IMG/VR virus record: IMGVR_UViG_3300021403_000003
Coordinates: 113,952-176,865 of that record
DNA from: a virus
Length of the DNA: 62,914 bases
Direction: 5' to 3' (one strand)
The stretch's first letter is position 1. Every line of letters starts with the position of its first letter. The translations under genes were made by a program, and so were the position numbers. A model generated the notes under the pieces. That model was not told the DNA's origin. It saw only the letters and a list, made by a program, of their open reading frames with translations, and searched no databases. Below are positions 27,224-35,663 of this stretch, piece after piece.

Positions 27224-28714
27224 ATGAGTCTCAAAACAGAACAGTATATTGCTGTCTATCTTCTTGGTGGCCCTGGATCAGGAAAAGACGCAATTCTCCA
27301 CAACACGGTTTTGAACAAAAAGCCAATTGTTGAAATCAGTCTGGATAAGCTCCATAAAGCAATCCTTGAAACAAAAAACGTAGCTGAAATCAATGATGGT
27401 GAAACCCTTGTTGTTAATGGTAATGCAGATGATGCCGATAAAGTTTTGTTGACGAAAAAAGTTCTAGAATCTGTTGGATACGAAACAATTGCTGTGTACG
27501 TTTACACAACCAATGAGGTGTCCAGAGCCCGTAACGAACAACGCATAAAACTTGGTAACAAAACATTCAGTGAAGAGGCTCGTGCAAAGAAGTACGCAAA
27601 CGCATCAAAAAACATTGCTATCTTTAAAGAAACATTTGGGGATTATTTGTTCCTATTCAACAATAGCAATAATTTGATGAATGAAGAAACTCAGGGATGG
27701 TTAATTGAACTAAACGCTGAATTAAATGGATTGTTAGTTAAGACAGAAGTTGATGTTGAAGTTGAAACCTTCTTAGAAGGATACGAAGACTACAATGCTC
27801 ATCAAAAGTTAGTCAAAACTGCAAAACAAAAAACAAAGCCTGGTGGCAATGATTATTTCAGTCACAATGAAATACAAAACCGTCCAAAAACAAACAAATC
27901 TCAAGACAAAATTCCTGTCCCTCCTCGTCCATCAAATGTAGGTCCAAGTCACAAATTCACTGAGGAAAAGACAGGATTCAAGAATTTCAAGTCTAAAAAA
28001 GCTTTACCACCAACTGCAACAGGTCACGCTGATGGTAGTAATGGGATGATTCAAACAGAACAGAACAAAAAGGCACCAGCAAAAGCATTAAAACCACCAG
28101 TTACCCAAGGTCAAATTCGTCCATTAACGGCTGATGGTGGAGCATCGAATCCTCTTGCAGCTGAAGAAAAAGGAGTCAAGAAGTCTACAAAGACACCTCC
28201 TGAATCAACTGATGCAAGGCAAGGTGATGATATGGATGGAGTTTCAACAATAGGTGAAACATCAACTCCAGCATCAAGAGAAATTAAAAGGAAAGCTCAA
28301 ATCACTGCTCGTGAAAGATATTCCAAGAAACAATTCATCAATAAATACAAACCATTAAAGACAAGTTCAGTTGCTGACACCAATAATCAAGGTCAAGAAT
28401 TGTCTACTGTTGGTGCGCTTTCTGTTGAGTCTAGAACCCTGTCATTAATTAAGCAAAATATGATAAATAGATCACCAGCTGAAACTACCAATCAACCAGA
28501 AATTTACGAAGATTGGGGTATTGAAGGTGAAGAGGTATTATTTGAAGGTTGTCGTGTTCGTACAAACAAACCATTCAAACGTGATAAGAAATATGCTGTG
28601 TATGTCAAAGATGGTACAGACATCAAATTGATGATGTTTGATCGTAAAGGCAGCATCACATTACAAGAAAACATCAAACCGACAGATGTAAGATTTTGGG
28701 AGACGAGAAAATGA
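27224..28714 (+). CDS. P-loop kinase domain with long disordered linker and C-terminal domain
   Basis: 496 residues. LLGGPGSGKDAI (about 13-24) is a Walker A, and residues 1-170 look like a nucleoside-kinase-like fold. Residues 190-400 are polar, Pro/Lys/Gln-rich and probably disordered. A compact domain ends the protein (EVLFEGCRVRTNKPFKRDKK). Large phages often have such kinases in this area of the genome; the substrate is unknown. Confidence 0.65.
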   Translation: MSLKTEQYIAVYLLGGPGSGKDAILHNTVLNKKPIVEISLDKLHKAILETKNVAEINDGETLVVNGNADDADKVLLTKKVLESVGYETIAVYVYTTNEVSRARNEQRIKLGNKTFSEEARAKKYANASKNIAIFKETFGDYLFLFNNSNNLMNEETQGWLIELNAELNGLLVKTEVDVEVETFLEGYEDYNAHQKLVKTAKQKTKPGGNDYFSHNEIQNRPKTNKSQDKIPVPPRPSNVGPSHKFTEEKTGFKNFKSKKALPPTATGHADGSNGMIQTEQNKKAPAKALKPPVTQGQIRPLTADGGASNPLAAEEKGVKKSTKTPPESTDARQGDDMDGVSTIGETSTPASREIKRKAQITARERYSKKQFINKYKPLKTSSVADTNNQGQELSTVGALSVESRTLSLIKQNMINRSPAETTNQPEIYEDWGIEGEEVLFEGCRVRTNKPFKRDKKYAVYVKDGTDIKLMMFDRKGSITLQENIKPTDVRFWETRK

Positions 28715-29598
28715 AGGATTTCTTCAGTAAGAATAATTTGGCATTACCAGAAGGCTTTTTGGAAGCAACAGCTCAAGTTGCAAGAAGTACATTGAAAACA
28801 GAAGTTATTTCAGTGGATTCAGCAAATGATATGGTACATGTTCCAGGATATGGTGTTGTGAAGAAACACCAAGCTGAAAGTGAAGCACATTTGGCAAGTG
28901 CATTAGCACATGAACATTTGAGCAAGGGTAATTATTCCCATGCAGCCATTCAACATGAACGAGCAGCAATGTTCGGAAGAGCATTACATGCTCATAATTC
29001 TGCCAAAGAGCATGTTGCAGAAGAAACCCAACTTGATGAAGCTAAGAATATTCACGAACAACCACCTCATATTCAACAATTAGAACGGATGAAATCTGGG
29101 TTTGCTAATCACAGCAAGCAGCATCAATTTGCAGTTTTAGCTGGAAATCATGAAAAGGCTGATAAGCACCATGAATTGATGGATCATTATGGTAGAGCAG
29201 TGCGTCATATACAAAAAACAAATACAATATACACTGGGCAGAAATTGTCTGAGGAACTTCAACAACTTGACGAATTGAGCAAGAAAACTCTTGGTTCATA
29301 TGCAAATAAAGCATCAAATGCTTTGCAATATCATGCAAATCAACAAGGTTTATCTGCAGCAGTAAGCAAAGATGTATACAAACATCATGGTGAAAAATCA
29401 AAGAAACGTTTGAGAGGTTTACAAACTGCTGTTGGGAAATTGGCAAAAGAAGAAGGTCAAGTCGAAGGAACTGTAACAGAAGATCAACAAGAACCACATG
29501 TAGGTCGTGTCCAAGACAAATATCGTCGTGAAATGGCTCGTAAGATGAAAAACAAGGATAAAGAAAAGAAAGAAGGAAAGGAAGGAAAATACAAATGA
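28711..29598 (+). CDS. His/Ala-rich putative structural or core protein
   Basis: 295 residues from the ATGA junction. Helical, rich in His, Ala, Gln and Glu (EAHLASALAHEHLSKGNYSH), with LDELSKKTLGSYANKAS, a motif I associate with head or prohead-related proteins of large phages. The C-terminal 30 residues are Lys/Glu repeats. A scaffold or internal head role is inferred from composition and position. Confidence 0.5.
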   Translation: MKDFFSKNNLALPEGFLEATAQVARSTLKTEVISVDSANDMVHVPGYGVVKKHQAESEAHLASALAHEHLSKGNYSHAAIQHERAAMFGRALHAHNSAKEHVAEETQLDEAKNIHEQPPHIQQLERMKSGFANHSKQHQFAVLAGNHEKADKHHELMDHYGRAVRHIQKTNTIYTGQKLSEELQQLDELSKKTLGSYANKASNALQYHANQQGLSAAVSKDVYKHHGEKSKKRLRGLQTAVGKLAKEEGQVEGTVTEDQQEPHVGRVQDKYRREMARKMKNKDKEKKEGKEGKYK

Positions 29599-30725
29599 AG
29601 TCCTTCAAACAATTACGTGAAAATTGGACACAAGGTCGTCCAAATGAGTCCCAATGGGTTGGGAAACGAGTAAAGTCTCAAACATTGAAAAGTATACCAG
29701 GGAAAGAAGGTGTTGTTAAGCATGAAACAGCTAAACACATTACAGTTTCCACTTCTGATGGGGATAAACTCTGGGATAAAGATCATGTGACACATCATAT
29801 TAAAGAAGGTTGGATTCAGGGTCGCCCACATGAAGGTGGATGGACTGGTAAAATTGTGAAACATGATGGTGGTATTGTAAAAGTCAAATCCGAACATGGT
29901 GCTCATGTTGTTGTTCACAATGGATTGAATGAATATCCAATCAACAAAGATTCTGTCACTTCCTTTCATAGAAAAGATCATTTACATTTAGCTGTGAACA
30001 ATGAAGAAACCATTAGCGAAGGTGATGTGACTGAAGCTCATCACAGACACAGAACTTGGAAAGCAAGAGCAAAGGCTCTCGGGGCAACTAAGTTCAAGAA
30101 GCATGAATATCTGGAAATTGCTCACCACTCCAATGGTAAGGACGTTGTGGGGCATTGGGATCATGATGAAAATAGTGGTCACACTTTCTGGCACAAACAT
30201 CTTCACGGTCATTTGAAGGAAGCCAAGAAATATGATGGTTATAATTCTGGCAAACCTGCACATGAGGCAGCCAAGAAATTAATTCATCGTTGGAAAAAAG
30301 GATTAAGGCATGCAGAATTCCATCCTGATGGTTCTGCGACAGTACACTTCCATTCATACGGTCACATTCCACATGGTGTGGTAGGTGGTGGACATTCTGT
30401 AAGCTCAGTCTCCAATGTTGATCACGGTTTGCAAGAACTTGGTGGTATGCATAATCATTCACCAGATGCTTTGAAGAGTCATCATCAGAACATTGGAAAT
30501 TTACATGTTAATGTTCATCAAGCTGGTCCTCACCATCATTCGATGCATATTTTCCACACTGGTCCAGTTAATGAAGATTCTATCCATGAGGGTAAACGTA
30601 AGAAAACTCTTGGTGTGATTCGTGGAACAACTGCAACTGGTCAACGTGCAAATCCTATTGATACAGAACCAAAATTGAAATTAAAAGGTAAGTCAATAGC
30701 ACAACTTCGCAAAGGCGGACAGTAA
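29595..30725 (+). CDS. His-rich protein with duplicated N-terminal motif
   Basis: 376 residues. It opens with MKSFKQLREN. Two copies of a WxQGRPxExxWxGKxV motif occur near residues 11-25 and 73-87. The centre is very rich in His (GPHHHSMHIFHTG and many HH/HxH pairs). The last 40 residues (TLGVIRGTTATGQRANP onward) are basic. Metal binding or an internal head role are guesses. Confidence 0.5.
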   Translation: MKSFKQLRENWTQGRPNESQWVGKRVKSQTLKSIPGKEGVVKHETAKHITVSTSDGDKLWDKDHVTHHIKEGWIQGRPHEGGWTGKIVKHDGGIVKVKSEHGAHVVVHNGLNEYPINKDSVTSFHRKDHLHLAVNNEETISEGDVTEAHHRHRTWKARAKALGATKFKKHEYLEIAHHSNGKDVVGHWDHDENSGHTFWHKHLHGHLKEAKKYDGYNSGKPAHEAAKKLIHRWKKGLRHAEFHPDGSATVHFHSYGHIPHGVVGGGHSVSSVSNVDHGLQELGGMHNHSPDALKSHHQNIGNLHVNVHQAGPHHHSMHIFHTGPVNEDSIHEGKRKKTLGVIRGTTATGQRANPIDTEPKLKLKGKSIAQLRKGGQ

Positions 30726-30739
30726 GGATAAATTATATT

Positions 30740-31303
30740 ATGAATCGATTCATCCCTACCATTTTTTGTGATTACGACGGGGTCCTAGTTGATTTTCTTC
30801 GTGGAGTGAAAGATTTCACCGGAAAACATTGGAATGATGCAAAGAATGCAGAAGAACGTTTGAAACGTGATACAGAAGTCTTTGAATCTGGTGATCATTT
30901 TTGGATCAATCTCCCTCCAACTCATGATTTCTATTTACTTTGGAACTACATCAAACCATTTGATCCAAACATCCTAACAGCTGTTCCACATGGAAGAGAT
31001 GGTAACAAGCCAAGTGAAATTTCAGTAAAATTTGCCCGTGAAGGTAAATGGATCTGGAATGGTCTTCATACAAAAGTTCCTCGTGATAGATTTCATGCTG
31101 TGTTTCGTGAACATAAGCAGAACTATGCAACAAAGGAAGTTGAAGGTCACATCATAAGTAACATTCTAATTGATGATCACCTGGATAATATCCGCGAATG
31201 GTCCCAGAATCGTGGTTATGGAATCCTACACAAAACAGCTGTCGAAACCATTGCACAATTGAAAAATCTTGGAATCAATAATCCCTATGTGGTGCAAGCA
31301 TGA
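30740..31303 (+). CDS. HAD-superfamily 5'-nucleotidase-like protein
   Basis: 187 residues. CDYDGVLVDF (nucleophile and acid/base Asp) and NILIDDHLDNIREW match NT5C-type phage phosphatases, with TAVPHGRDG in the motif II position. Such enzymes dephosphorylate nucleotides or an unknown phosphometabolite. AAGGA precedes the ATG. Confidence 0.75.
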   Translation: MNRFIPTIFCDYDGVLVDFLRGVKDFTGKHWNDAKNAEERLKRDTEVFESGDHFWINLPPTHDFYLLWNYIKPFDPNILTAVPHGRDGNKPSEISVKFAREGKWIWNGLHTKVPRDRFHAVFREHKQNYATKEVEGHIISNILIDDHLDNIREWSQNRGYGILHKTAVETIAQLKNLGINNPYVVQA

Positions 31304-31629
31304 CGAATGATATGATCGATGATCTGAATGAAAATCTCGATAACATTTCTGACAATAAATATCAAACCAGGGAATCTGCTTGGTATGATATAGCTGATTG
31401 TTTGGGTAAGATAGGTATCACTTGTCCTTCATCAGAAGAAGCTCTTGAAGATTTACAAGATGACGAATTGTTATTCAAGCTGGATGAAGCAGGAACAGAT
31501 ACTCCTTATTTTCTATATGTGATAATGAGTCTAGAACAAGATAAATATGAAGTGTTTGCTACCATTGCAACACAAGCAGATTTAGATGTATTGAATGCTT
31601 TTATGGATGATATAGAAGACAATGATTGA
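31300..31629 (+). CDS. acidic hypothetical protein
   Basis: 109 residues, strongly acidic, starting in the upstream stop codon (ATGA). The segment TPYFLYVIMSLEQ resembles a small alpha/beta unit. It overlaps the next gene by 8 nt. Function unknown. Confidence 0.55.
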   Translation: MTNDMIDDLNENLDNISDNKYQTRESAWYDIADCLGKIGITCPSSEEALEDLQDDELLFKLDEAGTDTPYFLYVIMSLEQDKYEVFATIATQADLDVLNAFMDDIEDND

Positions 31630-32011
31630 TGATGTGAATGAACAAAACTGGTTGATATACGCAGCAAAAGCATACGAAAAACCAAGTATTGTACAAGGCG
31701 AATTTGAAGAAGACATAGCTCGGATTCAATACATCAAGAGGTTATTGACTAAGTATTACAGTTCAGGTAACCTTAAAGAGAGATTAATCCTGAATCATCT
31801 TGTTATTTTCTACAACGTATTTGGTCCAATTGCAGGTACGAGATTATTATTTTTCCGAATGGATCAGAAAGATCTTGAATCACTCAAACCATTTCTAATC
31901 CAGTTGGGAACTCTTCCGGAAATAGTCAAGGGAATAAATGGAAAAGATGTTACAACAGCCGAAATCAAACTTGATCCAATAGTGATTCAAGCGTTGAGGA
32001 AATTAACATGA
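31622..32011 (+). CDS. conserved T4-like phage hypothetical protein
   Basis: 129 residues. LILNHLVIFYNVFGPIAGTR followed by LLFFRM is a pattern I associate with a widely conserved uncharacterised protein of T4-like phages. It precedes the lysis cassette through one small gene. Function unknown. Confidence 0.6.
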   Translation: MIDDVNEQNWLIYAAKAYEKPSIVQGEFEEDIARIQYIKRLLTKYYSSGNLKERLILNHLVIFYNVFGPIAGTRLLFFRMDQKDLESLKPFLIQLGTLPEIVKGINGKDVTTAEIKLDPIVIQALRKLT

Positions 32012-32211
32012 CCAAACAAATCAAAGAGGATGGTGGATTAGGTGGAGGAGGAATGACTGCAGGCACAGGCGGATTCAGCAGCTCAGCTAGTGCAAAAGGA
32101 CCTGTTTCTGGATATGATCCTATCATGGGAATGAAGAAAAGAGTCAAGGATAAAATCAAACGCGCAAAACCACCACAACAACCAGGTGTGATGATTTCGG
32201 ACAATAACTAA
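32008..32211 (+). CDS. Gly-rich small protein
   Basis: 67 residues: an N-terminal Gly/Ser-rich stretch then a basic segment (MKKRVKDKIKRAKPP). It starts at an ATGA junction and its stop overlaps the lysozyme-like gene start. Unrecognised; probably coupled to the lysis genes. Confidence 0.5.
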   Translation: MTKQIKEDGGLGGGGMTAGTGGFSSSASAKGPVSGYDPIMGMKKRVKDKIKRAKPPQQPGVMISDNN

Positions 32212-32714
32212 TGGATACATACAAACCATACGATCCTGCAATTCTCAGACATCTGATTCAATCTACTCTTACACCACTGGGATTGTATAATGAGAACGCT
32301 GAAGAGCTCTTGCTTGCTACAGCTGCTCAAGAAAGCCTATTTGGAACATATCGCACACAAGGTAATGGTGGACCAGCGAGAGGTATATTCCAAATGGAGG
32401 GTGCTACACACGATGATATTTGGAACAATTATCTTAAATACCATCAAACGTTGGGAAATGAGATTAAGAATTTGGTTGTTGGCTTTCCAAGTGTCGATTT
32501 GTGCATTCATAATGACCCTTATGCTATTGCAATGGCTAGAGTCCACTACCTTCGAGCACCTGAGTCATTACCTGATGCAAAAGATCTCAATGCTCTTTGG
32601 ACTATATATAAGTTGAGATACAATACTCCCGGTGGTGCAGCTACAAAGGATCAATTTTATCAGCATTATAAGAAATATGTAACGGACGGGAAGGCAAATG
32701 TTCAAAATTCCTGA
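32211..32714 (+). CDS. lysozyme/transglycosylase-like endolysin
   Basis: 167 residues. LLLATAAQESLFGTYR supplies a catalytic-type Glu, followed by GGPARGIFQMEGATHDDIW, the usual SLT/lysozyme-fold continuation. No signal peptide. It is followed by holin-like and spanin genes, so it most likely cleaves peptidoglycan at lysis. Confidence 0.75.
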   Translation: MDTYKPYDPAILRHLIQSTLTPLGLYNENAEELLLATAAQESLFGTYRTQGNGGPARGIFQMEGATHDDIWNNYLKYHQTLGNEIKNLVVGFPSVDLCIHNDPYAIAMARVHYLRAPESLPDAKDLNALWTIYKLRYNTPGGAATKDQFYQHYKKYVTDGKANVQNS

Positions 32715-32949
32715 TATTGTAAAAACAGTATTTGTCCATATATCTACAGGTATTGATGGTGAATCTTTCGATATTGCAAGAATCATGGGAATTGTTGGGG
32801 TACTGTTCTTCATGGCAATGACAGTATGGAATTGCTTATACAAAGGTCAAACATTTGATTACGTGAACTGGGGAATCGGTTTCGGTTCAGTCATGGGATC
32901 TATGGGTATTGCGATCAAATTGAAGGAAAAGACGGAACCGCAAACCTAA
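32698..32949 (+). CDS. holin-like membrane protein
   Basis: 83 residues with two predicted membrane helices (about 27-45 and 55-72) and a charged C-terminus. It starts inside the endolysin gene end (17-nt overlap). The position between endolysin and spanins supports a holin role, which is inferred rather than family-based. Confidence 0.6.
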   Translation: MFKIPDIVKTVFVHISTGIDGESFDIARIMGIVGVLFFMAMTVWNCLYKGQTFDYVNWGIGFGSVMGSMGIAIKLKEKTEPQT

Positions 32950-32964
32950 AAGAAGGTATTCATT

Positions 32965-33324
32965 ATGAATTTGTTGAGTAGTTTGATTCCTCCTCCATGG
33001 GACATTGTTGCCCGTGTGGGAGTGGTATTGCTTGTTCTTGGTGGTGCATTTACAACTGGCTATTTCAAAGGTTGTGAACACGTTCAAAATGAAATCAATA
33101 CGCAAATCATCAAAGATCAAACCAAGGTGATCAGAATTGACCACACTCAAACAATCATTGATAATTCCATTGTCACTCAACTTCAAAAACAAATCACTGG
33201 ATTGAAGACACAAAATTCAAATCTTCAAATACAGATCAATAAGGTACCAGACACTTGTGTTTTGAGTAAAGAATGGGTTGGTTTATACAATCAGTCAATC
33301 ATTGAACCAAAGGTGACACCATGA
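32965..33324 (+). CDS. i-spanin (Rz-like)
   Basis: 119 residues: one N-terminal membrane helix (about 14-36, VARVGVVLLVLGGAFTTGYF), then a periplasmic coiled coil (IVTQLQKQITGLKTQNSNLQ). This is Rz architecture. Its 3' end overlaps the o-spanin start (ATGA). Confidence 0.75.
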   Translation: MNLLSSLIPPPWDIVARVGVVLLVLGGAFTTGYFKGCEHVQNEINTQIIKDQTKVIRIDHTQTIIDNSIVTQLQKQITGLKTQNSNLQIQINKVPDTCVLSKEWVGLYNQSIIEPKVTP

Positions 33325-33605
33325 GAACAGCAATCATTTGTGCACTTACATTGTTGATGGGATGTACTCATATACCAGTGAAAGTCTATAGTATGCCTGA
33401 TGCCCCAGCAGATTTGATGCAAGCTCCTCAAGATTTGTCACCGATTCCAACAAATCCAGATGGTAGTGCAGATCCAAAAATTGTTCTCAACACGGCAATC
33501 GGTAACAACACAAAATCTCTTCAAAATTCAATCGAATTATTGAAACTTCAAACCTGGATTCTTCAGACCCAGAAGAATATTCAACAAGGTGGTCAAACCA
33601 AATAA
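33321..33605 (+). CDS. o-spanin lipoprotein (Rz1-like)
   Basis: 94 residues with a type II signal and lipobox LLMGC, so Cys15 would be lipidated after cleavage. Pro-rich central part and a helical C-terminus. Paired with the i-spanin it would fuse inner and outer membranes at lysis. The pair implies a Gram-negative host. Confidence 0.78.
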   Translation: MRTAIICALTLLMGCTHIPVKVYSMPDAPADLMQAPQDLSPIPTNPDGSADPKIVLNTAIGNNTKSLQNSIELLKLQTWILQTQKNIQQGGQTK

Positions 33606-33635
33606 ATCTTTTGCATTTTAGAGTTACAATAGGAC

Positions 33636-34685
33636 ATGATTTACATTGATCGTAAATGGTTGCTATTGATTTCCAATCGGTTCAGGAACTTCAAACAAAA
33701 AAGTTCTATACTATGGAATTTCTCATGTCCTCTGTGTGGTGACTCAAGAACGAATGCTCTCAAAGCGAGAGGATATGTTTTTGAAAATAATGGGCGTCTA
33801 TCATTCAAATGTCACAACTGCGGACAGAGTGCTTCTTTTAGCTATTTGTTGAAATTTGTTGATCCATCTATCCATCGTGAATATGTGATGGAAAAATTTC
33901 AGGAACGTCATAAGGCGAAGCCTGAAGATGTCATCAAATGGGCAGAAAATCAGTTCCTTAATAGGTTAGGTGAAAAAACTCCAGAAATCGATCATTTGAA
34001 GTTGTTGAAATCGATCCCGGAATTGCCTACAGAACATTATGCAAGACAGTACATCGAAGGTCGAAATATCCCAGCTGAGAGGATGAAGGAATTGTATTTC
34101 ACTCCTGATTTTAAGAAATACATGAATGAAACATTTCCGGAATATGACCCTGATGGAAAGAAATTAATCAAAAATGATCCTAGAATTGTGATGTTTCTGA
34201 CTGATTTGAAAGGTAATTTGAGTGTTGTCAATGGAAGAGCTTTAGCAGCTGAGAATAAACTCAGGTACATCAAAGCACGTGTTGTACCAGGTCAACCAGA
34301 TGACCGAAAAATCTTTGGGATGAAAAGGGTTGATATTGGAAAAAGATATTTCATTGTAGAAGGTGAAATCGATAGCATGTTCCTGAGTAATTGTGTTGCT
34401 AGTGGAGATTCCAGCTTGGATCTGTTAGCAAAAGCTCTTGGCGGAGCACCAACATTAGTCTATGACAATCAACCCAGAAACAAGGACATTGTTCGACAAA
34501 TGCAAGAGGCTATCAAAGCTGGTTATCGTATTGTGATCTGGCCAACAATTTTCGAAGGTTACAAAGACATCAATGAAATGGTATTGCATGGTTGGGCTCC
34601 TTCCACTCTCGAGAAGTACATGGATGAGAACACATTCAAGGGGTTGACAGCCCAACTCAAATTTGATGATTGGAGAAAATGGTGA
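33636..34685 (+). CDS. 61: DNA primase (T4 gp61 type)
   Basis: 349 residues (T4 gp61 342). An N-terminal zinc finger (CPLCGDS...CHNCG, about 29-65) is followed by a Toprim-type core with YFIVEGEIDSMF. It makes RNA primers for lagging-strand synthesis with gp41. GGAC lies upstream of the ATG. Confidence 0.9.
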   Translation: MIYIDRKWLLLISNRFRNFKQKSSILWNFSCPLCGDSRTNALKARGYVFENNGRLSFKCHNCGQSASFSYLLKFVDPSIHREYVMEKFQERHKAKPEDVIKWAENQFLNRLGEKTPEIDHLKLLKSIPELPTEHYARQYIEGRNIPAERMKELYFTPDFKKYMNETFPEYDPDGKKLIKNDPRIVMFLTDLKGNLSVVNGRALAAENKLRYIKARVVPGQPDDRKIFGMKRVDIGKRYFIVEGEIDSMFLSNCVASGDSSLDLLAKALGGAPTLVYDNQPRNKDIVRQMQEAIKAGYRIVIWPTIFEGYKDINEMVLHGWAPSTLEKYMDENTFKGLTAQLKFDDWRKW

Positions 34686-35383
34686 GAAAGAAATACAATG
34701 TCCTTCCTTGTGAGCAAGGAAAGCCTGGCTTCGTCCGTTTGGTTGATCATATGGGATCAGACCTGAGTATCGTTCGTTCAGCTCGTGTCAGCTACAATGT
34801 TGATTGGCGTGGTCGCAAACCCAAGAAGGAGATCATGAGCAAGGATGAGAAGCTCATCCATTATCTTTGGAAGAATAAACACACCAGTCCATTTGAATCT
34901 GTTTCATTCACATTTGAAGTGAAAGCCCCGATTTTTGTTTTCAGACAATGGCATCGTCATCGCACTTGGTCTTACAATGAAGTGAGTGCACGGTACACCA
35001 AACTGGATGAGGGATTTTACATTCCTGATGTGAGTCAAATCACAACTCAAAGTACATCCAATAAACAAATGAGAACTAAGGAACAACACCCAAGAGCTAG
35101 ATATTTACAAAACATCATTGGTGTGACTTGCAACACTGCTATCAAGGAATATAATCATTTGATCGAAGAAGGTTGTCCACGTGAATTAGCACGTTCTGTA
35201 CTTCCTGTTGCTGCATATAGCCGTATGTTTGCAACTGTTGACCTTCACAACCTCTTTCACTTCCTCAAATTAAGATTACACATCCATTCTCAATATGAAA
35301 TAAGAGTTTACGCTGAAGCAATGTTGAAACTTATCAAACCATTTGTTCCTGTTTCTGTGAAAGCATTTCAGGAGACATTATGA
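34679..35383 (+). CDS. thyX: FAD-dependent thymidylate synthase ThyX
   Basis: 234 residues. RHRTWSYNEVSARYT contains the ThyX signature RHRxxSxxxxSxRY, and SPFESVSFTFEVKAPIFV precedes it as usual. It makes dTMP from dUMP using FAD, replacing the T4 td enzyme. Start at ATG 34679, 7 nt inside the primase gene; a GTG at 34682 is also possible. Confidence 0.92.
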   Translation: MVRKKYNVLPCEQGKPGFVRLVDHMGSDLSIVRSARVSYNVDWRGRKPKKEIMSKDEKLIHYLWKNKHTSPFESVSFTFEVKAPIFVFRQWHRHRTWSYNEVSARYTKLDEGFYIPDVSQITTQSTSNKQMRTKEQHPRARYLQNIIGVTCNTAIKEYNHLIEEGCPRELARSVLPVAAYSRMFATVDLHNLFHFLKLRLHIHSQYEIRVYAEAMLKLIKPFVPVSVKAFQETL

Positions 35384-35613
35384 TCATTGGGAAAGTTGCA
35401 GAACTAAAACAACAAATCAAAGAACTTGAATCAAAAATTGCAAGCATTCAGAAAGAGTGTTCTCATCCAAAGGAAGCCTTGGACGAGAAATCAGGTTCTG
35501 ATTCAGGAAATTACGATCCGAGCGCTGATATTTCCTGGGTAAAATATCATTGTCATCTTTGTGATAAGAAGTGGACTGATTATTTTGATAATCAAGGCAA
35601 TCCACTGGCATAG
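35380..35613 (+). CDS. hypothetical protein with coiled coil and Cys/His site
   Basis: 77 residues: a short coiled coil (VAELKQQIKELESKIASIQ) followed by Cys/His pairs (CSHP, CHLCDKKW) suggesting a zinc knuckle. It starts at an ATGA junction with thyX. Function unknown. Confidence 0.55.
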   Translation: MIIGKVAELKQQIKELESKIASIQKECSHPKEALDEKSGSDSGNYDPSADISWVKYHCHLCDKKWTDYFDNQGNPLA

Positions 35614-35663
35614 ATTTCACCTATATATCAGCTTATCATATCGAAAAAGACAAGGATCACATC

